From positions 1 through 24,102 of IMG/VR virus record IMGVR_UViG_3300044612_000348: a stretch of 24,102 nt of DNA. One strand, given 5' to 3'. Position numbers and translations under genes: made by a program. The notes beneath the pieces are model-generated. The model ran no database searches, had not been told where the DNA came from, and saw nothing but the letters and a program-made list of their open reading frames with translations. Below are positions 6,052 through 12,083 of the stretch, piece after piece; position 1 is the stretch's first letter; the number at the start of each line of letters is the position of its first letter. This stretch comes from a virus.

Positions 6052-6161
6052 TTCGACTGTGGCGAGCGTTTCGGATGTGGCGTTACTCCGGCCTTGGGAT
6101 CATGGCCTCGATCAGGCAGGCCAGGCGGTATCTGAGGCGGCATGGTGGCCGCAGGCTATGA
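6048..6161 (+). CDS. Arg-rich 37-residue peptide
   Basis: The ATG at 6048 overlaps the previous stop (ATGA), and the frame closes with TGA at 6161. The peptide has 11 arginines in 37 residues, mixed with Trp, Leu and Ile, giving an amphipathic, strongly cationic helix. It overlaps the next start (6142) by 20 bases, in keeping with the stop/start chain of this operon. It could bind RNA or DNA or interact with membranes. Only length, junctions and composition support it as a gene. Confidence 0.5.
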   Translation: MIRLWRAFRMWRYSGLGIMASIRQARRYLRRHGGRRL

Positions 6162-6423
6162 GCACTGCCAGCACTGCGACAGGCCGCACTGGAAGCCTCG
6201 CACTGTGCTGGTGGACGGCGTTGAGCTCTGTACCCACAGCGAAGCCTGGCGCTTCGAGTGCGAAGTGCGGTGGGCTTTGAAGCTGCCGGACAAGGCGAGG
6301 AAGCCCAAGGTTACCAAGATGCAATATTTACTCAGTGTCGAAGAGCGGCGCGGCATTGAGGGCAAGACCAAGCTGCGCAATGAAATGTTGAGGAGATATA
6401 AGAATGCAAAAACCAAGGAATGA
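6142..6423 (+). CDS. Small cysteine-containing phage protein
   Basis: This 93-residue protein opens with a CQHC pair (Cys9, Cys12) followed by Cys30 and an SEAWRFECEVRW segment with Cys40, and then a basic helical tail. The Cys pair could contribute to a metal site. The LCTHSEAW..ECEVR pattern resembles a phage hypothetical family I recall from replication regions, but I cannot name it securely. GAGG lies 5 bases before the ATG. It overlaps the next gene by 20 bases. Confidence 0.65.
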   Translation: MVAAGYEHCQHCDRPHWKPRTVLVDGVELCTHSEAWRFECEVRWALKLPDKARKPKVTKMQYLLSVEERRGIEGKTKLRNEMLRRYKNAKTKE

Positions 6424-6616
6424 TCACCGGCTGCTGGACACACTGATTACTGAGCTCCGAGCTCGCAACGACGCGCACCTGGCTACCAAGTTTGGTTGGC
6501 CGCAGGCGTATGTCAGCAAGATCCGAAGCGGCAAGATGTCTGTCACAGCGGAGCGCATCCTGCAGATTCACGACAAGACCGGCTGGGAGATCAGCCGGAT
6601 CAAGGGGCTGCTGTGA
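6404..6616 (+). CDS. Cro/XRE-like helix-turn-helix protein
   Basis: This 70-residue protein is almost entirely one helix-turn-helix domain. The first helices run from about 8 to 30. The turn-recognition element is LATKFGWPQAYVSKIRSGKM (about 25-44). A VTAERILQIHDKTG helix and the ending ISRIKGLL follow, typical of small phage Cro-like regulators. AGGAG lies 8-9 bases upstream of the ATG. Being mid-operon, it may modulate early or replication transcription. No operator for it was identified. Confidence 0.75.
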   Translation: MQKPRNDHRLLDTLITELRARNDAHLATKFGWPQAYVSKIRSGKMSVTAERILQIHDKTGWEISRIKGLL

Positions 6617-6813
6617 ATACCCGGTTCTGCACCAGCTGCCAATGCACCAGGGAAGAGGCAGGAGGCATCTACAAGCGCGGCAAGACCACGGCGAGGTGGA
6701 TCTGTAAGCCTTGCATCGAAAAGCGCTCAGAGAGCCCGTATCGCAACCACAGCGGCCAGATAACGCCAGAGGCGCATGTGCGGAAGCTGGGCTCACAGCT
6801 GCGGTGGCCGTGA
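6613..6813 (+). CDS. Small zinc-ribbon-like protein, GTG start
   Basis: This 66-residue product starts at GTG 6613, which overlaps the previous stop as GTGA, with AAGGGG upstream. It has two Cys pairs: C-T-S-C near residues 6-9 (with another Cys at 11) and C-K-P-C near 32-35, separated by a basic KRGKTTARW stretch. This is the layout of a short zinc ribbon. Many phages carry such proteins among their early genes; the partner is unknown. The metal site is inferred from cysteine spacing only. Confidence 0.65.
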   Translation: MNTRFCTSCQCTREEAGGIYKRGKTTARWICKPCIEKRSESPYRNHSGQITPEAHVRKLGSQLRWP

Positions 6814-6929
6814 TGTTGCTCGCGCTGATAGGCGTGGTGCTGATGACGATCGGTGGTCTGATTGCATTGGCAGCGATGGCGTTATACATCGGCCTGCTTG
6901 CAGGCGACAGTGAGGATGATTGGAAATAG
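6813..6929 (+). CDS. 38-residue single-span membrane peptide
   Basis: The ATG at 6813 shares its first base with the last base of the preceding TGA. The peptide is a hydrophobic segment of about 28 residues (Leu, Ile, Val, Gly, Ala, Met) followed by a short acidic tail (GDSEDDWK), so it should insert once in the inner membrane. In-frame GTG codons at 6804 and 6810 are alternative starts. It is smaller than typical holins and is not beside lysis genes. Function is unknown. Confidence 0.5.
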   Translation: MLLALIGVVLMTIGGLIALAAMALYIGLLAGDSEDDWK

Positions 6930-6939
6930 GAGAAGAACA

Positions 6940-7230
6940 ATGAGCGCAGCATTAGAGCGAGTAATCGCGGAGCAGCAGGCAACCATTGACCGCATGGAAG
7001 CAACGATCGAAAGCCAGTCGAAAACCCTGACCACCATGTGGAAGCAGCACGAGGATTTGTTTGAGGCTGCGGCAAAGCTGGCAGATACCACGTTGCCAAA
7101 AGCAGAGGACGAGGCCCAGGCAAAGGCTTATCACGCCCTGCGGCACAACTTGCGTATGCAGCTGCTGAATACCGGGTATTGCATGGGTTGCTACAGCTTT
7201 GTGTGCGAGTGCGACCATGATTACAACTGA
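6940..7230 (+). CDS. Coiled-coil protein with C-terminal cysteine cluster
   Basis: This 96-residue protein begins with a predicted coiled coil (about residues 1-60, heptad-like, with Gln/Glu/Met). It ends in a cluster of the form C-x2-C-x4-C-x-C (CMGCYSFVCEC), which could bind zinc. AGGAG lies before the ATG at 6940; the longer frame to 6862 would overlap the membrane peptide and lacks a ribosome site. No family recognised. Dimerisation through the coil and a metal-bound tail is a reasonable guess. Confidence 0.65.
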   Translation: MSAALERVIAEQQATIDRMEATIESQSKTLTTMWKQHEDLFEAAAKLADTTLPKAEDEAQAKAYHALRHNLRMQLLNTGYCMGCYSFVCECDHDYN

Positions 7231-7405
7231 CGACGTTGGCGACCGCTTTGCCCACCGGTTAGCGATCATGCTCGAGTGTTCGCTTTTGAGCCCTGAGAAG
7301 ACATGGGATGAAGCGCACGCGCTGCTCGATGAGTACCGGCAGGCTTTGTACGAGCGCGACCAGGCACTAGGCATCCCGTATGTCAGCAGCTTTGGGAAGG
7401 ATTGA
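7217..7405 (+). CDS. Small acidic helical protein, unknown function
   Basis: This 62-residue product starts at ATG 7217, inside the end of the previous gene. It has no good ribosome site, so it depends on coupling. It is largely helical (a DRFAHRLAIMLECSLL segment and a WDEAHALLDEYRQAL segment) and net acidic. Its TGA overlaps the start of the replication initiator by one base. I do not recognise it. Confidence 0.5.
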   Translation: MITTDDVGDRFAHRLAIMLECSLLSPEKTWDEAHALLDEYRQALYERDQALGIPYVSSFGKD

Positions 7406-8379
7406 TGAGCGCAGCACCCGACAATGTGGTGCAGTTCCAGCTGCCCAAGAAGCCCAAGGTCAGGGAAAAGGAACCGGCACCGGATCAGCGCAAGGTGTGT
7501 GTCGTTCCAATTAAGGCGATCAGGGATGCCAGCCTGACCGATGCCAGCATCAGGGTATTGGCGATCCTCTGCAGCTACACCAACCGCGCAGGCATCACCT
7601 GGGTTAGCCAGAACCGGCTGGCAGCTGACATGGGCGTAACCAAGCAGGCGATCAGCAAACAGTTTGTCAAGCTGAAGGCCGCCGGTTACATCGAGGTGGT
7701 CAAGCGCGGGTTCAAAGGCCAGCGCTCGGACACAGTGCGCGTCGTGTTTGATGAGTCAGTCGATACGGCCACAGCACTGGCAGTCACCAGCCGACATGAA
7801 GACAACCGATCACCACAGTTGAAGGAACAAGACATGAAGAAAGAGCAAGAGCTGACACCAGATCCTGAAGGCCTAAAGCGTATCCAGGACATGATTAAAG
7901 GCGTTGTCAAACCCATCACACAACCACCACAGGAGTACCAGATGCCGAAGTCAGGAGACACCATCACAGTTGCCAAGATGAAAAAGGAAATAGCAGCCAA
8001 GAAAGCGTCCAAAGAGCAGCCCATAGTCAACCCAGAGGTTGTCAATGTAAAGCCGTCACATAGTCAACCAAAGGCTGTGGATAAGTCTCACACTGACAAC
8101 CATACTGACAACCAAGGGGTTGACCATAACCTAAAGAACGAAGGTATAGATAAAGTATTAAGGTTATTTTTAAATAAAGGTTTTAATGTTCTAAGCAACC
8201 TGCAAGCAATCGAAGCAGTTGTCGATACCGCAACAGTTGCAGAACTGGAAACACTGATGGATAAGTTGTCAGAACGCTATGCAGCTGAAGGTTTGCCCTT
8301 GCCGACCGATGGCGCACTGCTGGCTAACGACCTGATCATGCTGCAGTCGGATGAGCTAACAGCACGGCATGGCATTTAA
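7405..8379 (+). CDS. Winged-helix phage replication initiator
   Basis: This 324-residue protein has an N-terminal winged-helix domain at about residues 30-115. Helix LTDASIRVLAILCSY is followed by GITWVSQNRLAADMGVTKQA with the recognition helix (about 78-92) and the wing YIEVVKRGFKGQRSD. This is the plan of phage replication initiator or replisome-organiser proteins that bind origin iterons. The middle (about 120-255) is polar and low in complexity, and contains the DNA repeats listed separately. The C-terminal domain (about 255-324) is helical and could recruit a helicase or its loader. The organisation resembles lambda O, where the origin lies inside the initiator gene. No helicase gene follows directly. 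Confidence 0.72.
   Translation: MSAAPDNVVQFQLPKKPKVREKEPAPDQRKVCVVPIKAIRDASLTDASIRVLAILCSYTNRAGITWVSQNRLAADMGVTKQAISKQFVKLKAAGYIEVVKRGFKGQRSDTVRVVFDESVDTATALAVTSRHEDNRSPQLKEQDMKKEQELTPDPEGLKRIQDMIKGVVKPITQPPQEYQMPKSGDTITVAKMKKEIAAKKASKEQPIVNPEVVNVKPSHSQPKAVDKSHTDNHTDNQGVDHNLKNEGIDKVLRLFLNKGFNVLSNLQAIEAVVDTATVAELETLMDKLSERYAAEGLPLPTDGALLANDLIMLQSDELTARHGI
8076..8084 (-). promoter_or_regulatory. Consensus DnaA box
   Basis: The plus strand reads TGTGGATAA, so the minus strand carries TTATCCACA, the exact high-affinity DnaA box. It lies between the CATAGTCAACC repeats and the tandem 12-base repeats. This suggests the host DnaA may assist origin opening. One 9-mer alone could arise by chance; its location is what gives it weight. 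Confidence 0.5.
8092..8115 (+). repeat. Tandem 12-base iterons
   Basis: ACTGACAACCAT is followed directly by ACTGACAACCAA, two direct units differing in the last base. They encode the peptide repeat TDNH-TDNQ within the initiator. A related core occurs inverted at 8037-8046 and at 7903-7910. They are candidate binding sites of the encoded initiator. Confidence 0.6.
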
Positions 8380-8731
8380 ACGCGATCTAAGGTGCCTACA
8401 AGGCGCGATCAGGGTGCAGGTAATAGGCAGACATGGGTACGCATGGAAAACGGCTCTACGGGGCTGTAATCCAAAGTGTCCAAAGACCAAACGAACGTAT
8501 GGTGTTTTGACATGTCCGGAAGGCAGGGGGGGTAACGACGTGTCTGCGTTGAAGCGATGCCAGCACGACCTGGCTGCAGGATCGATTGCGTTATCGATCT
8601 GGCATCACCTGTTGTCAAAAAGGCACCCTTTGCCCCCTCCCCCGTCATGAGCGCTAGCGGGTCTCTGTCACAATTTTTCCCCACTTTTTTGTCTGGTGGG
8701 TTTTTTGCAACAACTTAGGAGATTGATAATT
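8380..8731. other. Non-coding interval between replication and late genes
   Basis: This 352-base stretch has no convincing gene. An open frame at 8369-8650 overlaps the initiator end, has no ribosome site and has an unconvincing product. The interval holds an 8-base palindrome GACATGTC (8509-8516), a seven-G run, and nested inverted repeats: GATGCCAG at 8556-8563 pairs with CTGGCATC at 8599-8606, and GATCGAT at 8580-8586 pairs with ATCGATC at 8593-8599. It ends in a terminator. I found no clear promoter, although the genes from 8732 onward need one or need read-through. Confidence 0.5.
8680..8706 (+). terminator. Rho-independent terminator before the late genes
   Basis: CCCAC at 8680-8684 pairs with GTGGG at 8696-8700 around an 11-base loop, followed by six T residues at 8701-8706. 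The stem is short, so termination may be partial. It ends the early and replication transcript and lies only about 25 bases before the next start codon, consistent with regulated read-through into packaging genes. Confidence 0.6.
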
Positions 8732-9004
8732 ATGGGATGGGAACATAAGCCGAACTTTGGCAGTGCGTTTATCAACAAGGAAAAGAAGGAGGATTGGCAC
8801 GCTGCCTACCGTGGTGACGTGATGTTGCCGGATGGCACGGTGCATTACCTTGACTTGAATCCTGCGACTACGAAGGCGGGTGAGCAGTATTTCAAGATCA
8901 AGATCGGCAAGGTGAAGTCGATTGGTGCGCCGCCGCTGTCTACGCACAACCAGGCCAAGGGCAATGGCTACCAGCCGCAGGCTGACGAAGAGATACCTTT
9001 CTGA
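8732..9004 (+). CDS. SSB-like single-stranded DNA-binding protein
   Basis: This 90-residue protein ends in DEEIPF, matching the acidic tip (DDDIPF type) by which SSB proteins recruit replication partners. The body (about residues 1-70) looks beta-rich, with a GDVMLPDGTVHYLDL strand pair and a YFKIKIGKV strand, compatible with a short OB fold. A Gln/Gly/Asn-rich linker (about 72-84) precedes the tip. It is shorter than bacterial SSB. AGGAG lies upstream of the ATG at 8732, the start chosen over an upstream in-frame TTG. It may coat DNA for RecT, the exonuclease and the replication initiator. The tip is seen directly; the fold is inferred. Confidence 0.62.
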   Translation: MGWEHKPNFGSAFINKEKKEDWHAAYRGDVMLPDGTVHYLDLNPATTKAGEQYFKIKIGKVKSIGAPPLSTHNQAKGNGYQPQADEEIPF

Positions 9005-9423
9005 TGCCAGCCAAGAAACAATCCAACGTAGTACCGCCCCTGACCAACTGGGGTGGTACTCGCTCGATCCAGCGTCGGTTGGAGCGCTCAAACACCCTGA
9101 TCCAGAACCGTGAGGCCGTGTCCTATGCCTTGCTGTGCATGGCCAACACCAAGATCACGGACATCATGACCTGGGATGAGGACGGCCAGGTTAAGGTCAA
9201 GGCTGCGCACCAGATCCCTGAGCACGCTTTGCAGGCGATTAAGAAGGTCTCGGTCAGGACGGACAAGGAAGGCAACAGTTTCTTGGACATCGAGTTGTAC
9301 GATAAGGTGGGCGTGCTGCGGTTGCTGGCCAAGGCTAGTGGCCTGCTGGATACGCCGGATGAGAATGACAAACCGTCTGTGATTGATGTCAACGTGGTCG
9401 CGCCACAGAGAGGGGAGCAATGA
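9004..9423 (+). CDS. Terminase small subunit
   Basis: This 139-residue protein directly precedes the large terminase region and resembles small-terminase proteins in its C-terminal half. A DIMTWDEDGQVKVK segment is followed by ALQAIKKVSV and by LYDKVGVLRLLAKASGLL (about 99-116), the helix typical of this family. The small subunit recognises the packaging site and regulates the large subunit. Its ATG shares a base with the SSB-like stop (TGATG). No textbook helix-turn-helix is obvious in the N-terminal part, which is basic. The call rests on position plus the C-terminal pattern. Confidence 0.65.
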   Translation: MPAKKQSNVVPPLTNWGGTRSIQRRLERSNTLIQNREAVSYALLCMANTKITDIMTWDEDGQVKVKAAHQIPEHALQAIKKVSVRTDKEGNSFLDIELYDKVGVLRLLAKASGLLDTPDENDKPSVIDVNVVAPQRGEQ

Positions 9424-9683
9424 GCGATAGAGAGAAGCTGGCGCAATGGATGATGCAGCGCGGCTACGCTACCGGCCACGGCGACACGCTTGAAGATCTG
9501 CTGCAAGAACTGGACTGGCAGATTGCTGATGGCTGGAATCGTGCGTTGATGAATGGCGTTGAGACTGAGCGTGAGCAATGCGCGAAGGTGTGTGATGGTT
9601 TGTACAACGATGCTCAAAACCATTGGCAGGTTCGTGTTGGAGCAAATAATTGCGCCGACGCTATCCGCGCAAGATCGAAATGA
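9420..9683 (+). CDS. Small phage protein between the terminase genes
   Basis: This 87-residue protein overlaps the small terminase stop by 4 bases (ATGA). It has an acidic helical N-terminal half. The second half, with EREQCAKVCDGL and NCADAIRAR, resembles a motif common in short phage proteins of unknown role, which may bind a metal through its cysteines. The 15-base gap to the large terminase contains that gene's ribosome site. I cannot assign a function. Confidence 0.7.
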   Translation: MSDREKLAQWMMQRGYATGHGDTLEDLLQELDWQIADGWNRALMNGVETEREQCAKVCDGLYNDAQNHWQVRVGANNCADAIRARSK

Positions 9684-9698
9684 GTCTTTGGAGGAAAC

Positions 9699-11252
9699 GT
9701 GGCAAAAACGAAAGAGCAGTCAAGCAAGACGGTGTCGAGCGAGGGTCTGAGGTTCGACTTCAGCGAGAGCCCGGTGATCTACGACTTCTTCCAAAGCAAC
9801 GCCTTCGTCCAGGGCGTGATGGGGCCGGTGGGCTCCGGCAAAAGCTACGGTTGCGCGGCCAAGATCTTCAAGAAGGCGATTCAACAGAAGCCAAGCCCGA
9901 TTGATAACATCCGGTATTCGCGCTGGGCGGTGGTGCGAAACAGCTACCCCATGCTGAAAACCACGACGATTAAGACCTGGCTCGACCTGTTCCCCGAATC
10001 TACCTTCGGGCCGATGATGCACACCCCACCCATCACCCACCACATCCGGCTGCCAGCCCGCGGTGAAGCTGCAGGGATCGATATGGAAGTCATTTTCTTG
10101 GCGCTAGACCAGCCAAAAGACGTTAGAAAGCTGCTGTCGCTTGAGCTCACTGGTGCCTGGGTCAACGAAGCGCGAGAGCTGCCCAAGGCGGTGATCGATG
10201 GCCTGACCCACCGGGTCGGACGCTACCCAACCAAGCGCGATGGCGGCGCTACATGGCACGGTATCTGGATGGATACCAACCCAACTGATGACGATCACTG
10301 GTGGCATAAGATGGCCGTCAAGGAAAAGATGACCGGCCAGTACGCTTGGAAGTTTTGGCAGCAGCCTGGTGGTGTGATTGAGGTCGATCCTGAACACCTG
10401 CCCGACAATCCCGAGGCCAACGACCATATATTCGCTGCTGGCAAGTGGTGGAAGGTCAACCCCAAGGCCGAGAACGTCAACAACCTACCCGGCGGCTACT
10501 ACCAGCAAATGCTGCTGGGCAAGAACCTAGATTGGATCAAATGCTATGCAGGCGGTCTGTACACCTACGTCCAAGAAGGCCGACCGGTTTGGCCTGAATA
10601 TGATGACTCCACCATGTCGGGTGAAACCGAACTGTCGCTTGATGTGCCGATTCAGGTCGGGCTCGACTTCGGATTGACCCCAGCTGCCACCATTGGCCAG
10701 CGTCTACCCAATGGCCGCTGGGTAATCCACCACGAGATCGTGACGTTTGACATGGGGCTTGAGCGATTCGGTATGCAACTGCTGGCCGAGCTCAATGCGA
10801 GGTATCCACAGCACCAGGTCATGATTTGGGGCGACCCTGCCGGTATGGCGCGTGATGCCATCTATGAGGTAACTGCCTTTGATTTCCTGCGCACATTGGG
10901 GCTGAAGGCTCAACCCACTGCCAGCAACGACTTCAAGGTACGCCGAGAGGCCTCCGCAGCGCCCATGCAGCGCCTAATCGACGGCAAGCCAGGGCTGATC
11001 GTCAACCGCAACTGCAAGCTGCTGCGCAAGGCTCTGGCCGGTGGCTACCACTTTAAGCGCGTGGCAGTCGGCGCAGGGCAAGAACGGTTCCGAGATGCGC
11101 CCAACAAGAACGAACACTCGCACATTGGCGACTCATTCGGGTATTTGATGCTTGGTGGCGGCGAATATAACCGCATGACAAGAGTTCACAGCCTGGGCGG
11201 CAAGGCACCCGGCCTGACGGTGGCGAAGATGGACTTCGATATTTTTGCATGA
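9699..11252 (+). CDS. terL: Terminase large subunit (ATPase-nuclease)
   Basis: This 517-residue motor packages DNA into the prohead and cuts concatemers. The Walker A motif is GPVGSGKS (42-49). A Walker B-like TGAWVNEARE (151-160) carries the catalytic Glu157, and the MDTNPTDDDHW segment (191-201) fits the coupling motif. The nuclease domain shows GLDFG with Asp323, GDPAG with Asp379 and a C-terminal HIGDSFGYLMLGG segment with the third Asp. The GTG start at 9699 follows GGAGG by 4 bases. It is full length for the family with no missing catalytic residue. Headful or cohesive-end packaging cannot be told from sequence alone. Confidence 0.95.
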   Translation: MAKTKEQSSKTVSSEGLRFDFSESPVIYDFFQSNAFVQGVMGPVGSGKSYGCAAKIFKKAIQQKPSPIDNIRYSRWAVVRNSYPMLKTTTIKTWLDLFPESTFGPMMHTPPITHHIRLPARGEAAGIDMEVIFLALDQPKDVRKLLSLELTGAWVNEARELPKAVIDGLTHRVGRYPTKRDGGATWHGIWMDTNPTDDDHWWHKMAVKEKMTGQYAWKFWQQPGGVIEVDPEHLPDNPEANDHIFAAGKWWKVNPKAENVNNLPGGYYQQMLLGKNLDWIKCYAGGLYTYVQEGRPVWPEYDDSTMSGETELSLDVPIQVGLDFGLTPAATIGQRLPNGRWVIHHEIVTFDMGLERFGMQLLAELNARYPQHQVMIWGDPAGMARDAIYEVTAFDFLRTLGLKAQPTASNDFKVRREASAAPMQRLIDGKPGLIVNRNCKLLRKALAGGYHFKRVAVGAGQERFRDAPNKNEHSHIGDSFGYLMLGGGEYNRMTRVHSLGGKAPGLTVAKMDFDIFA

Positions 11253-11316
11253 GGTATATCTGCAATATAGCTTTATGGTTGCAACCTTTTGAAAACCCAA
11301 TAGAATTGCTTGCTAT

Positions 11317-11634
11317 ATGAGCGACATTGAGATTGATTTAGACATATCACACCATTTCAGCGATGGCGTATATGCACGCAAAATGCTGTTGCCAGCTGGT
11401 CATTATGCTGTGACGCACGCGCATGAGTATGACCATCTAAGCATTTTGGCTGCAGGCCGAGTAACGCTTGAGGTTGATGGTGATAGTCGGGAATTGATTG
11501 CGCCGACTTGTGTGACGATTCTGGCAAATAAGCACCACCAGATTGTGGCACTTGAGGATGCCGTTTGGTTTTGCATCCATGCAACCGACGAAACCGATGT
11601 CGATAAACTGGATGAAGTATTAATTAGGGGGTAA
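11317..11634 (+). CDS. Cupin-domain protein
   Basis: This 105-residue protein is a single cupin barrel. The first motif is HAHEYDHLSILAAGRVTLEVDG, with His34, His36 and His40, and Gly47. The second motif includes His73/His74 and the closing strand DAVWFCIHAT with His88. Such barrels bind a metal ion and may be enzymes or structural. The gene sits after the large terminase with a 64-base gap and no strong ribosome site. A weak promoter-like TTGCAA/TAGAAT pair (11279-11306) would give an almost leaderless message. The role in the phage is unknown; a virion-associated or metabolic role is possible. Confidence 0.75.
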   Translation: MSDIEIDLDISHHFSDGVYARKMLLPAGHYAVTHAHEYDHLSILAAGRVTLEVDGDSRELIAPTCVTILANKHHQIVALEDAVWFCIHATDETDVDKLDEVLIRG

Positions 11635-11636
11635 TC

Positions 11637-12083
11637 ATGCCTTGGATTGCAGCAGCAATATTTGCCGGATCTGTTTATCAAGCAAACGAAGCAAACAAAG
11701 CGCGTCGAGATGCTGAACGTCAACAGCAAGCCGCATTAAAACAACAAGCATCTGATGCCGCTGCAATGCGCATGGAAATGTCGCGGCAGACTGCTGAGTA
11801 CGCCAAGCAGGGCGCGTCGCTTGAGCAGCAGGCACAAACTGCGAGAGAGCAATTCCAAAAGCAGCAGCTCCAGTACCAAGAGAACAAGCTAGAGATGGAG
11901 AAGAAGGCCAAGGAAGTGCAAGAAGCTGCTGACGAGGAGCGTCGCAAGGCTGCAGCATCTGAAGCCTCTGCGATGAAAGCTCGCACCCGTGGTGGCCGGC
12001 GAGCGCTACTGTCGCAGGAGCGTCTAACGCCAGAGCTGGGCATTACATCGGCTGAGTTTTCACCAGGGATGAGGCTGCAATAA
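11637..12083 (+). CDS. Coiled-coil virion-region protein with N-terminal hydrophobic patch
   Basis: This 148-residue protein starts with a short hydrophobic stretch (WIAAAIFAGSVY) that may touch a membrane. A long Gln/Lys/Glu/Ala-rich coiled coil follows, about residues 15-110. The C-terminus has TRGGRRALLSQERLTPELG, a pattern I associate with small proteins near podovirus structural genes. AGGGGG lies 7 bases before the ATG, and the preceding cupin stop is 2 bases away. It could be an internal or assembly protein. Its place between packaging and portal genes supports virion morphogenesis only loosely. Confidence 0.65.
   Translation: MPWIAAAIFAGSVYQANEANKARRDAERQQQAALKQQASDAAAMRMEMSRQTAEYAKQGASLEQQAQTAREQFQKQQLQYQENKLEMEKKAKEVQEAADEERRKAAASEASAMKARTRGGRRALLSQERLTPELGITSAEFSPGMRLQ

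Larger units (their letters stand above)
8022..8195. other. Candidate replication origin inside the initiator gene
   Basis: Repeats crowd this stretch. CATAGTCAACC occurs at 8022-8032 and 8059-8069. The inverted GGTTGTCAAT is at 8037-8046 and the inverted GGTTGACCAT at 8118-8127. Two tandem 12-base units lie at 8092-8115. A perfect DnaA box (TTATCCACA on the minus strand) is at 8076-8084. An AT-rich run follows at about 8131-8195. Iterons followed by an AT-rich unwinding element within the initiator gene is the lambda-type arrangement. Function is inferred from layout. Confidence 0.55.

Noticed and set aside
6332-7255. 307-codon minus-strand open frame
   Set aside because: It is antisense to several small genes that have their own ribosome sites and chained starts. 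The product is Ser/Cys/Pro-rich and looks random.
8369-8650. 93-codon open frame after the replication initiator
   Set aside because: It starts within the initiator end without a ribosome site, is interrupted by structured repeats and a G-run at DNA level, and has an odd product ending in a proline run. Kept only as part of the non-coding interval.
11289-11318. TTGAAA with a CTATAT-like box as a promoter for the cupin gene
   Set aside because: The -10 box would overlap the start codon, so the transcript would begin after the ATG.
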